A stretch of 51,269 bases of DNA from a virus. Every line of letters begins with the position of its first letter. Positions within the stretch are counted from its first letter, which is position 1. Location of the stretch: IMG/VR virus record IMGVR_UViG_3300021368_000998, positions 1 to 51,269 of that record; one strand, given 5' to 3'. Of this stretch, positions 1-9,815 are shown piece after piece. Below the pieces are notes generated by a model. It was not told the DNA's origin, did no database searches, and worked only from the letters and a program-made list of their open reading frames with translations. Position numbers and translations under genes: made by a program.

Positions 1-3000
1 TATCAGGCAAAGGGTACTGATCGTTCGATTCAGTTTATTTTCAATACTTTGATTTCCGATGAGAAACCAAAGGTTCTAAGACCAAAGGAAAACACTCTCA
101 AAGCGTCTGATTCTGATTGGGCAACATCATATGCTCTAAGAGTTCTTGTCTTGGAAGGAAATGCCGAGGATCTTATCGGTGAGACAATTATTCAAAATCT
201 AGATCCCTTGGATAGCAGCATTGGGTATGCTTCTGCTGTTGTGGACAATATATTTGGTGCTGGATCTGTTGATGGTCGTCCTCTGTATGAGATTACTATT
301 GACACAGCAACACTTAATAATGAGTTTGATGTTGCATCCAAAACTTCATTGACTTCAGCAATGAATTTGGGATTGGATGTTGGTGATAGAATTAATGTCT
401 TTTCTACCGAAGGATTCTTGCAAACAGGCAGAATTTATATTGGTGGAGAAGAGATTCAGTATTTAAGCAAGAACGTAGATCAGTTTGTCATTAGTCGTAG
501 AGAGCAAACTACCGCCTATGCTAATGGCACTGACGTTTATAGTTACTCTACAATCACTTCTGGAGACACAAGACTTCTATGTCTAGGCATTTTATACAAT
601 CTAACCCCAGAAACTTCTGCTCCTTATTCAGAAGAAGGCGATGTTGTTCAGATTTCTAAACCAGGATTTGTTACTAACGATCCTGTCTTGGTTGATGAAA
701 ATGGTTCGCTAAGATGGTTTGAGAGCACTGGATTCGGTTCCTCTAATGACATCAATGTAAGTAATAGCATTTCCGATCTTAAGAACAACGTATCTGCTGT
801 TTATAGAGATGAAAACTATTATTACATTGCTGGTTCGGGTATTCCAGGAAGAAATATTCTATATCCAGATGTAAATCAGACTCTAAGTGATCAGAAGATC
901 CTAAAACTGATTCGTAGGAAACCATTGACGATTACTGAGTCATATAAGACTCCTCAGCGTGATGCTGCAATTTTTGTTGATGGATCTCTCGCTTTTTCGC
1001 ACAAAGACTTTGATCAGGTTAAGTTTGGTGGCATAACGAAGTTTAACGTCACAAATAAAGGAACTGCATACCAAGATCCCCCAAATGTTCTGGTTAACAA
1101 CAGACCAGGCAAAGCACGAGCATTCCTAGCAGGAGAGACTGTTGATAGTATTGAACTACTATCATCAGAAACTTTTACCGAAGTACCTAATATTACCATT
1201 ACTTCTGGTAGAGGAGCAAAAGCATCTGCTACCGTAACTTTTGGTGCAATTACAAGTCTACAGGTAGATGACCCTGGTGAATATTATTCCACTCCACCAC
1301 TGGTTGTAATTACAGACAGATTGGGTAAAGGTAGTTTTGCAAGCTACACCGCAACTCTCGAAGATGGTAAAGTTGTTGGTTTTGAATCTCTTGACCAAGG
1401 AAAATTCTACACTAAAGGAAACGTAATTGTTGAAATTTTTGCTGTAGGTAGAGATGCTACAGCGACGTGTGACGTATTTACATGGACGAAGAATAGATAC
1501 GTTAAGCTACAAGAAGACCTTGATAACAATAATGGTTATGCTTTCCCTCACTACAATAGTACCAGGGGATTTGGTTATGGTGTTTGTGCTAACCCCGTTC
1601 AACTAAGAAACGAACTGAACGACGATGGAACTGCACACTCTCCTATTCTGGGATTTGCTTATGATGGCAATCCCATTTATGGTCCTTATGGTTATGAGGA
1701 CCCTCTAGATTCTACTAGCACTATTAATAGGATTCGTTCTGCATATAGAATTAAGACAGACAGAATTGGCGGACCAGATACGAGCGCATATGCTCTAGGT
1801 ACATTTATTGAAGACTATGAGTGGATTCCTAGCACTCAGACAGGCAAACTAGAACTAGACGAGAATAATGGTAGATTCTGTGTAACTCCAGAATATCCAA
1901 ACGGAACTTATGCATATTTTGTATCTATTGATGTCAATGGAGATCCTGCATTCCCATACATTGTTGGAGACAATTTCTATTCACTACCTGTAGATTCTAA
2001 TTATAATGCTGATCTAACACAAGATGATCTTCCTGCTAAAGCAGAAAGATATAGAACTCCAGGTATGCAAACCAATGGAGAAGATTCTCTATTGACTGTT
2101 GAGGAAGTCCTCACTGGTAACATCGAAACTCTCGATGTTGTCGATTCTCCTGCTCAGTTTAAGGTAGGAAATCGTTTCCAGGTTTCTGATGTAGGAACTG
2201 AAGGATCTGGAGCAGCTGCATATGTTTCTGCTGTTACAGGTAAGCGTATTTTGTCTATGGACTGCAAGTCCTTAGATCCAGGCAATACTACCTCTGTTGC
2301 ATTGGTGAGACTATCGACTCCGACATATTTGTTCGAGGATGATGTAATTACCCAAGTAGATTCTACTTTTACTGGTAGAGTAATTTCTGATGTTTCTAAT
2401 AGAAGTGAGTTTGTTCTTGAGCAAGTAACTGGTACTTATGTTCCTGGAAAGGATCTCAACTCTTCGAGTGATATTATTAGCATTCTTATTGATAGAAACG
2501 TATTCTACACTGCGGGATCTACACTATTGCTGACCGATGGTGATGACTCTACTCTTGCAACAGGTAGAATTCTTGAATCTGTGTCTAATCAGAACTCTGT
2601 TAAGGTCGAGGTATTGACAGGCGAGTTTGTAGTACCAGAAAGTGTTACTGTACCACATTTCCTACAAAGCACCACTCTAGGAGACTCTGTTGGTGGAGAG
2701 GTAGTTGTTTATTCTGAACTGAGTAAGAATATCAAGTCATTCTCAGTTAGAGATGATTTGGTTTTGGTAGAAACTGATGGAGAACACAATGTAGGTGTTA
2801 ATAGTTTCGTTGATGTAGAGGTTACACCAGATGTAGCGCAAACAACTACAAACTATTATGTAAGAAAGCGTTTTTATCAAGAAATTACTCTAAAGACGCC
2901 TTCTTACAATAGTGTAATCAAAGACACTGGTGTTGGTAGAGGAGATCTACTAAATGGTGGTCTTGATTATACCGCCAACACATATACTGATGTTGAGTTA

Positions 3001-6000
3001 ATTTTCCTTGATCAAAGTCAAGTCAGAAATGGTATTGGTTCTGCGGGAGACGATAACAACGCTAGAGCGACAATCGTTGTTAGCAATTTCAATGGAACAG
3101 GGTATGGTAGTATTTCTGATATTACTATTACCACCAAAGGATCTGGGTATATCAAGGGTGATGTACTGACAGTTGCTGATGCTGACCTTTCAAGACTAGT
3201 ATCATCTACAAATTCGCAAAGACTTGCTTTCTCTGTAGATCACGTAGGTTTTGCTCAACTTAATACAGAGTTGAAACTAGGTCAAGTCAACAGATTGTCT
3301 GAAGGCGATTTGCTTCAGGTTGATGATGAGATTGTTCAAATTACCTCTATTGATAGCACTAATAGGTCTGTTGTTGTAGAAAGAGGAAAAGAAGGATCTA
3401 TCGTAGTTGATCACTTCAATGATGCGCGAGTCATCCTATACAAAGGAATTTACAGATTTGATGCTAACTCCAGACCACTAGGAACTGGTGCCAATGATCC
3501 TACTATCATTTCTTATGATGCCAACACTCAGCGTGTTACCTTGGCGTACAACTATGGCGCTACTGCTCCTAGAGAAGTAACTCTAAGTAGTGTTTTCCAA
3601 GACAATAGTTCTCCAAGAAAGTCTATTGCTGTCGCCGCGGCCACGCCAGGTGAAAATAGACTTGAGTTTTCCAAAGATGTAAACTTCGCCACGTTTGGTG
3701 TCAATACTGATATTAGGATTCAAAAATACTACAAGTATGTGTTTGATACCAGTCATGTTTCTATGCAAGGAGTCTTCCTAGATTTCTCTGCTAGTAAGAC
3801 TGGTACTATCTTTACTGAAGAGAAAGTAGTTAGTGGTATTCAACCAGGAAATACTGGTTCATTTGTTTCTATTACTCTAGGATTCGGTCCTTCGATTACT
3901 GGTCGCGAGCAGCAGAGGTTCCCTGTCAATTTTGATACTTACTATTACTTCATTAAGTCTAATAGTGATGTAAACACTGATGGTGCTGCTCTGCAAGTTA
4001 TCGATGATCCCATTGCAGGATCTAAGCAGGTTCTATTCTCTACACCAACTAAATTTGCATATGCATATACACAAGTTCCTGACTATGAAGGATTCTTGGT
4101 AAATACTGGAGATAATATCAAATATACCACCGACTCTCCATTTGCAATCGGTAAGATTCATTCCACAACTATTGATAATAAAGGATCTGAGTATAAGAGA
4201 CTCCCTATCATTGAAGGTTGTGATGTAGATTCTGACAATCGACCTAATATAGATGTAATTTGGGATTCTTTGACTCAAACTCTAAAAGGTGTAAACATTT
4301 TGCAAGGTGGTAAGAATTATGTAAATCCTAAAGCATATGTCAGCAATGGTGATGGAACTGGTGCAACATTTGAAGTTGTACAAGATTCTGGTAGGATCGT
4401 AAGAATTGATGTAGTGAATCCTGGAAAAGGATATACTTACAAACCCGAAGTGGTTGTATATGAAGGTAATGTAGAAGCATACTTCTCCTCTAAAAACATT
4501 GGTTCGCCTAAGAGTGTAAAAATTATCAGAAGTGGATATGGATTCCACAATGATAAAACTCTTCTTTCAAAATATACTTCTAACTATGCTCTTTTAATTA
4601 GAGGATCTGATAGGTTCTTTAGAGGAGAAAGAGTAGAGCAAAGAGATGGCAATCGTCTAGTATTTGCTGGTTATGTTGCAAATCGTGGTTGGAGACTTGG
4701 ATCTAACATTTTACGACTAGAAAAAGTCACTGGCGTTGTAGATTTGAATCTGCCATTGACATCAGGTAGAAATTCTTCTGTAGAAGTAAGAGATGTTATA
4801 GCAACTAATTTTGCTCCAGTTGTAGAGTCTTATTCTGACAATACAGGTAACTATACTTCTGACAGAGGTAAAGTTGGTGACAGAAACCAAAGAATCACAG
4901 ATTCGTATTTCTATCAAGACTATTCTTATGTAATCCAATCCAGGACTCCCATCAATACATGGAGAGATCTTATTAAGCAGACTACACACCCTGCTGGTTT
5001 CTTGATGTTTGGTGAGGTAGTTATTGAGAGTGAGCAGGCAAGTAGAATGCCAATTGCTCAACCTAAGTCTGACAAGATTTCATTTATTGAACTTCCTGCT
5101 AAGAGTATTACAACTACTAGAAGGTCAACTAAGGTTACTACCAGTACTGTAAGAGTTAGAGATACAAACCTACGTAGAGGTGTTGGTAGTGTTGCTATCA
5201 ATGAATATGACACCGATGGCATCCTTTCCAAGGAACTAATCCTTGCACAAGATTTTGATGGTCGATATGCAACTCAAGCAGATTATATTGGATCGCTTAA
5301 AGGAATTACTAGAGCAGGCGATGGAACCAGTGGTTCATTTGCATATGATTCACTTGGCAGTGCTTTGCTTGTAAGTGGTGGTGAATATGGTCATTGGATT
5401 AAATTTAAACATCTCAGTAATACTAATAGTCAACCTGCTGTTGCTCCTTTTACTGGTCCAGGATCACCAGCTCAAGCATGGGATTCAAATGACAATTTCA
5501 ATATTCTTCCTAATGATGACTATGTAACCTCTGGAGCAGGAAACTTTGATCTAAGTAAGATCCAAAGAATGGTCATTGGTTTCTTGTTCCCCTTTGGTGA
5601 ATTCTCTATCAATCCATCTGCAGATAGTTACGAATTTGGTGCTTTTATTGTATCCACAGAACCTGACCTTTCTCAGATTACATCTGGGTTTGAAGTTGGC
5701 GATACTATTGTATTCTATGAGAACTCTGCATCATTTGTTGAACTAGAAGTTGTATCTGTAGATGCACCTGCATATCATCCAGAGTTGGGTGTTATTGGTG
5801 ATGGCAATGTACTAGGAAGAAGAACATTCCAATTGTTGGACAAAGCAAATAATCTTGCATATGCTCCTTACAATGAGCAAGAATTGTTCCTTACTCTAAA
5901 TGGAGTCGCACAGGAACCAGGAGTAGCGTTTGAACTAAACGGATCAAACATTACATTTGCTCGTGCTCCCCTTGGACCTCAGTATCCTGTCACGGGAGAA

Positions 6001-9000
6001 AACTTTGATGATACCTATACTACAGATCCTACCAAATTTGTCTGTAAGTCGTTCAAGTTTAAGAATAACACATTTAATGCTAAGTATCTCAGAAAACTGC
6101 AAGATATTTCTGATAGATTTGATGGTATTACTACAGAGTTTGAATTGGTGTGGGAAGATGGATCTATTGTCAAGACTGACACTAAAGAAAATCTACTTCT
6201 CTTTATTAATGGTGTTCTGCAAGCAGCAAACACCGCATATACTATTGTCAGAAGTGCAAATGCATCAGAAACAGATATTGTAAGGTTTATTGAACCACCA
6301 AGAAATTTCTATGATGTTATTGGATACACTCCAGAACAACTAGATCAGAAAGAATACTTCTATGGTTATGGTGTTGGTAGTTATGATCGTTTGAGGATTG
6401 ATGAGAGACTAATTCCTTACAGAGGCGATGGTCCTTATCTAGTTTTCGATGAAGAGACTAATACAGTTAAGGATATTAACGAAGAAGATTTTGTTCTTGT
6501 ATTCGTTGATGGTGTTCTTCAAGCACCTGGCACTTATGTGCTGAATGGTCCTAATATTAGATTTACCTCGCAACTTCAGCGATACATTCCAGAAACAGGT
6601 GAGTCTGTTAATAGTAAAGTAGAGATGATTTCGTTGTTTGGTAGACAGGTTCCAAAAACCATGTCTGCATATGACTATGACAGAATTATCTTTAGAAATG
6701 AGATTGTTATCACTGCAACTCTGGAAATCACCAATAATCCTAATGGTAATGACGAGTATCTGGAGTGGCAGTCAAACTTCACTGGATTTGATCCAAATAG
6801 CGTAAAGAATGTATTTACTTTTGATGATGATGGTAACAGACGTTATATTGGTAAACTAAACAAAGTCGTATTCAACGAACTTGTCGATGGAACAACAACT
6901 GGTCTTTCTAAACCAGGAGTTCTTGCACAAAGATTGACTCTTAAAGTTCTCAATGCTGCTAACCTAGACTTCACTGCAAACGAGTTCATTCCTGGTGTCA
7001 GCGATGACGATGAACTGAGGATGAAGAGCATTTATATTAGTGATGAACCAGGATTTACTAATCCTGTTAGTTTCAATGCTGAGTATCCCATTTATAGAAT
7101 TGACTGGGCATATAGTTTGAATGATGATGGCGAAAGAGTTCTGGTTCAGGATATTCCCGACTGGATTAAAGGTTCTAAACTTGGCGATGATGCTTACTTT
7201 AATCTTTATGATAACCTAGTAGATCTTGCTCCAGGAGACAAGATCATGATTGATGGTGAGTCTGCTTATAGAGACGTTCTGTACATTCCACCTGAAGTTT
7301 CTGGTAGAAACTTTAATGCTGGTGCAACTGCTAAGTATGAGCATTATAGTCGTATTGAAGTCAGTAACTATAATGATATTGTAAGAGGTGAGGGTCTCAG
7401 TGTTACCTGTACTGTCAGTGATGGTGTTGTTACTGGTGTTGGTTTTAGTGACCTTGAGTGGAACCGAAGAGATCTCAAACTCTTCTTTGATACTGGTATT
7501 CTGCTGCAACCAACTGCATATCAATATTTTGTACCACCTCAGGTTAAGTTTGTACCTGTTGATGGTAATGGTGGTGGTGCAAGAGCAGAAGTTCTTTGTA
7601 TTGCAGGACAGGTACTAGATGTTGTTCTAATTGAAGGTGGTAGTGGATACACACAACCACCTAAAGCAGTTGTTACTAGAGGATATAATGTCCTCCGTAA
7701 ACCATCTAGAACTATCTCCACCAGTCTAAAAATTGAGATTGGTAGTCAGTCTGAGATCAGACAGCAAAGCACTATTGCTACAGAGATTATTATTTCTGGA
7801 GAAGGAAACGCAACTGGAATCTTCTCCATTGTTACTTTTGGTATTGTTGGTTCTGTTACTCCCGTCACTAATGACGAGATTGTCGAGCACATTCATCCTC
7901 CTGCTATTGAAGCAGGTGATAGTCTTGCATTACCCGAAGGAAACTCCATTGTCTTCACAAAGAGAGATCCATTTACAGCAATTGATCAGGTTGCATCTGA
8001 ACTCATTCTTAATGAGACTCTCATTACATGCACAATTGACAATCCAATTGCAAGTATTAGCAACATCAGTCCTGTTGGTCGTGTTGGTACGAATTCGTTC
8101 GTTGATGTTCTTACAAATAACATCCAGAAGATTATCAACACTCCAATTGCATACTTGCGCGAGGAATCTGCATCTGCTGTTGGTGCATTGCTCGATTCTC
8201 CACTATCTCCTTCTGGAACAACACTATACGTCAATAATACCTCCCTATTCGCTGACGTTGGCAAACTCCAAGTTGGCAAAGAGATTGTTGGATACGAAAG
8301 AAAACTCGAAGATAGATTCCTCAATGTCACCAGAGGACTTGATAGAACTGTACCAACTGCACACCCTGCAGGACAATATATCAGAACTATCCCAGACTCT
8401 GTAAGAGTTATCGATGCTGGTCCTAGAAGCATTGTTGCTACTATCGTCAGTGTTGCACAGAGCACAGAGAGCGTCACAGCAGTCACCAACCAGATTCAGA
8501 CTATCAGTGATGTCGTTGACGTTCAGGTAGATACTGATCTTAAGATGACTATGCAGAAGGAGATTCAACCTTCTGTAACTCAAGTTTCTGTTGCAATTCA
8601 AGATTATGTAATTTCTCTAACCGAATCTGCTGTATTGATGAGTAGCGAGAGCGTATCTGTCGCTGCATCTACAATTCAGACTATTAATAGTGCGGAAATT
8701 CCTCAGCAGGTTCTAACGGACCAAATTGAAAATGTAGTTACCCCATATGTTGAATATAATGATCAGGTTGTAACACTACAGATTGCTTCTACTATCGCAC
8801 CAACTACTAGTGCGGTAACAATGAGCAGTGAGTCTGTGTTTACTAATAGCACTTCTGTTCAGATTGAATATAGTGTAGCACTCGTAACTGAGAAAGCACT
8901 AGATGTACATGTTTCAAATGTTCTGAGTGATGACTTTACAGGAGAGAACGCAATTACAGTTCAGATTGTTTCTCTGCTTCCACCTGGATTTGATCCTGGT

Positions 9001-9225
9001 GGTCTTAACTCTCCAATCCCTGTTGCCTCTATTCTTGGTACGGAGGTTGCGATTGTCGCGAAACTCCACGGAGTTGAATCTGAGGTTGCTATTCTGGGTA
9101 ATCACTTACCAATCATTGATGGTAAAGATAAACCAGCTGATATTACGTTAAATAGAGAGATGGGAGTCCTTGACTTCTTCGAGGAACTCGTCGTTCTAGA
9201 AACCAGTATTGTAACTAGAAACTAA
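1..9225 (+). CDS. Giant YHYH-domain baseplate/virion structural protein, 5' end outside window
   Basis: The reading frame is already open at base 1 (it begins YQAKGTDRSIQFIFN), so the start lies upstream; 3,074 residues are visible and the stop is TAA at 9223-9225. The N-terminal KGT-D-RSI-FIFN stretch is typical of a large structural protein in the baseplate region of marine T4-like phages, and the position just before gp8 is where a gp7-like wedge protein is expected; that assignment is inference. A YHYH-type domain lies at about 1540-1720 (LGFAYDGNPIYGPYGY). Gly-rich GxGY repeats occur near 1015-1490, 3060-3170, 4150-4560 and 7530-7690. Three G-E-I...RG...T...H units lie near 430-560, 3300-3460 and 8260-8390. 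The C-terminus has Ser/Thr/Val-rich pseudo-repeats containing MSSESV. No enzymatic motif was seen. The stop overlaps the next ATG (TAATG). Confidence 0.85.
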   Translation, partial: YQAKGTDRSIQFIFNTLISDEKPKVLRPKENTLKASDSDWATSYALRVLVLEGNAEDLIGETIIQNLDPLDSSIGYASAVVDNIFGAGSVDGRPLYEITIDTATLNNEFDVASKTSLTSAMNLGLDVGDRINVFSTEGFLQTGRIYIGGEEIQYLSKNVDQFVISRREQTTAYANGTDVYSYSTITSGDTRLLCLGILYNLTPETSAPYSEEGDVVQISKPGFVTNDPVLVDENGSLRWFESTGFGSSNDINVSNSISDLKNNVSAVYRDENYYYIAGSGIPGRNILYPDVNQTLSDQKILKLIRRKPLTITESYKTPQRDAAIFVDGSLAFSHKDFDQVKFGGITKFNVTNKGTAYQDPPNVLVNNRPGKARAFLAGETVDSIELLSSETFTEVPNITITSGRGAKASATVTFGAITSLQVDDPGEYYSTPPLVVITDRLGKGSFASYTATLEDGKVVGFESLDQGKFYTKGNVIVEIFAVGRDATATCDVFTWTKNRYVKLQEDLDNNNGYAFPHYNSTRGFGYGVCANPVQLRNELNDDGTAHSPILGFAYDGNPIYGPYGYEDPLDSTSTINRIRSAYRIKTDRIGGPDTSAYALGTFIEDYEWIPSTQTGKLELDENNGRFCVTPEYPNGTYAYFVSIDVNGDPAFPYIVGDNFYSLPVDSNYNADLTQDDLPAKAERYRTPGMQTNGEDSLLTVEEVLTGNIETLDVVDSPAQFKVGNRFQVSDVGTEGSGAAAYVSAVTGKRILSMDCKSLDPGNTTSVALVRLSTPTYLFEDDVITQVDSTFTGRVISDVSNRSEFVLEQVTGTYVPGKDLNSSSDIISILIDRNVFYTAGSTLLLTDGDDSTLATGRILESVSNQNSVKVEVLTGEFVVPESVTVPHFLQSTTLGDSVGGEVVVYSELSKNIKSFSVRDDLVLVETDGEHNVGVNSFVDVEVTPDVAQTTTNYYVRKRFYQEITLKTPSYNSVIKDTGVGRGDLLNGGLDYTANTYTDVELIFLDQSQVRNGIGSAGDDNNARATIVVSNFNGTGYGSISDITITTKGSGYIKGDVLTVADADLSRLVSSTNSQRLAFSVDHVGFAQLNTELKLGQVNRLSEGDLLQVDDEIVQITSIDSTNRSVVVERGKEGSIVVDHFNDARVILYKGIYRFDANSRPLGTGANDPTIISYDANTQRVTLAYNYGATAPREVTLSSVFQDNSSPRKSIAVAAATPGENRLEFSKDVNFATFGVNTDIRIQKYYKYVFDTSHVSMQGVFLDFSASKTGTIFTEEKVVSGIQPGNTGSFVSITLGFGPSITGREQQRFPVNFDTYYYFIKSNSDVNTDGAALQVIDDPIAGSKQVLFSTPTKFAYAYTQVPDYEGFLVNTGDNIKYTTDSPFAIGKIHSTTIDNKGSEYKRLPIIEGCDVDSDNRPNIDVIWDSLTQTLKGVNILQGGKNYVNPKAYVSNGDGTGATFEVVQDSGRIVRIDVVNPGKGYTYKPEVVVYEGNVEAYFSSKNIGSPKSVKIIRSGYGFHNDKTLLSKYTSNYALLIRGSDRFFRGERVEQRDGNRLVFAGYVANRGWRLGSNILRLEKVTGVVDLNLPLTSGRNSSVEVRDVIATNFAPVVESYSDNTGNYTSDRGKVGDRNQRITDSYFYQDYSYVIQSRTPINTWRDLIKQTTHPAGFLMFGEVVIESEQASRMPIAQPKSDKISFIELPAKSITTTRRSTKVTTSTVRVRDTNLRRGVGSVAINEYDTDGILSKELILAQDFDGRYATQADYIGSLKGITRAGDGTSGSFAYDSLGSALLVSGGEYGHWIKFKHLSNTNSQPAVAPFTGPGSPAQAWDSNDNFNILPNDDYVTSGAGNFDLSKIQRMVIGFLFPFGEFSINPSADSYEFGAFIVSTEPDLSQITSGFEVGDTIVFYENSASFVELEVVSVDAPAYHPELGVIGDGNVLGRRTFQLLDKANNLAYAPYNEQELFLTLNGVAQEPGVAFELNGSNITFARAPLGPQYPVTGENFDDTYTTDPTKFVCKSFKFKNNTFNAKYLRKLQDISDRFDGITTEFELVWEDGSIVKTDTKENLLLFINGVLQAANTAYTIVRSANASETDIVRFIEPPRNFYDVIGYTPEQLDQKEYFYGYGVGSYDRLRIDERLIPYRGDGPYLVFDEETNTVKDINEEDFVLVFVDGVLQAPGTYVLNGPNIRFTSQLQRYIPETGESVNSKVEMISLFGRQVPKTMSAYDYDRIIFRNEIVITATLEITNNPNGNDEYLEWQSNFTGFDPNSVKNVFTFDDDGNRRYIGKLNKVVFNELVDGTTTGLSKPGVLAQRLTLKVLNAANLDFTANEFIPGVSDDDELRMKSIYISDEPGFTNPVSFNAEYPIYRIDWAYSLNDDGERVLVQDIPDWIKGSKLGDDAYFNLYDNLVDLAPGDKIMIDGESAYRDVLYIPPEVSGRNFNAGATAKYEHYSRIEVSNYNDIVRGEGLSVTCTVSDGVVTGVGFSDLEWNRRDLKLFFDTGILLQPTAYQYFVPPQVKFVPVDGNGGGARAEVLCIAGQVLDVVLIEGGSGYTQPPKAVVTRGYNVLRKPSRTISTSLKIEIGSQSEIRQQSTIATEIIISGEGNATGIFSIVTFGIVGSVTPVTNDEIVEHIHPPAIEAGDSLALPEGNSIVFTKRDPFTAIDQVASELILNETLITCTIDNPIASISNISPVGRVGTNSFVDVLTNNIQKIINTPIAYLREESASAVGALLDSPLSPSGTTLYVNNTSLFADVGKLQVGKEIVGYERKLEDRFLNVTRGLDRTVPTAHPAGQYIRTIPDSVRVIDAGPRSIVATIVSVAQSTESVTAVTNQIQTISDVVDVQVDTDLKMTMQKEIQPSVTQVSVAIQDYVISLTESAVLMSSESVSVAASTIQTINSAEIPQQVLTDQIENVVTPYVEYNDQVVTLQIASTIAPTTSAVTMSSESVFTNSTSVQIEYSVALVTEKALDVHVSNVLSDDFTGENAITVQIVSLLPPGFDPGGLNSPIPVASILGTEVAIVAKLHGVESEVAILGNHLPIIDGKDKPADITLNREMGVLDFFEELVVLETSIVTRN

Positions 9226-9767
9226 TGGCAGAACTAGCACTATCAGCACCATATAATGAAGTCCACAAGAGAAATGGTCAAACCATTCTTGTGGAAAACT
9301 TTAAAAAGAGAACTCCTGATGGATTTGAATCTTTCACTTCAGGTAATGCTGGACAGACACTAAGGGGATATGAACTCCATGTTTTTGATGGGGATAATGT
9401 CATTCAAGATTTGACTCTTACATACCCCACTCTACAGATCAGGGATTTTGAACTAAGACCTTTGTCTGCGTTCACATTGAACGGAGCTAGGTTCACTAAC
9501 GTTGGCACTACTTCGATGTTGCCCTTTGGTATGACTGCGAACTCATTGCAAGTGCTAACTACTGATCCGCAAATTCCTACTGTTTTGGAATCGATGACTA
9601 ATGTCGGTAGGTTTGCTGCGGCAGGTCATCTTTTTATTGGAGGATCTGCGCGTACTCTTTTTGAGTATACATCAAAAACACCAACGGGATTTATTGGTTA
9701 TGTAAAATCTGGAGCGGTTAATATCCCAGCATCTACGGAGTTCATCCAATACTCCACAGATGCCTAA
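9225..9767 (+). CDS. Conserved structural-region protein of unknown function
   Basis: This 180-residue protein starts at the ATG overlapping the upstream TAA (TAATG), which indicates translational coupling to the giant baseplate protein. It begins MAELALSAPYNEVHKRNGQ and has no signal peptide, membrane segment or catalytic motif that I can see. The composition is mostly polar beta-strand-like with few charged residues, as in virion proteins. The location between the YHYH protein and gp8 makes a baseplate or tail accessory role plausible, but I do not recognise the family and assign no function. A consensus late promoter follows its stop. Confidence 0.8.
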   Translation: MAELALSAPYNEVHKRNGQTILVENFKKRTPDGFESFTSGNAGQTLRGYELHVFDGDNVIQDLTLTYPTLQIRDFELRPLSAFTLNGARFTNVGTTSMLPFGMTANSLQVLTTDPQIPTVLESMTNVGRFAAAGHLFIGGSARTLFEYTSKTPTGFIGYVKSGAVNIPASTEFIQYSTDA

Positions 9768-9775
9768 ATATAATG

Positions 9776-9783
9776 TATAAATA
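9776..9783 (+). promoter_or_regulatory. T4-type late promoter element before gp8
   Basis: TATAAATA is an exact match to the T4 late promoter -10 consensus. It lies in the 48-base gap between two genes, about 32 bases before the gp8 ATG. A second weaker CTAAATA lies at 9764-9770. In T4 this element is read by host RNA polymerase carrying gp55 and gp33; those genes are not in this window. Confidence 0.7.
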
Positions 9784-9815
9784 AATCAGACATCAACGTT
9801 CTAGAGCAAAAAATA

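Noticed and set aside
7733-8404. Open + strand frame of 223 codons
   Set aside because: It lies in another frame wholly inside the YHYH gene, and its product is a Leu-rich low-complexity chain typical of a shadow frame. No ribosome binding site or family pattern.
7986-8489. Antisense open frame of 167 codons (and neighbour at 8245-8601)
   Set aside because: Antisense shadows of the YHYH gene; all other supported genes run on the + strand and these translations look non-protein-like.
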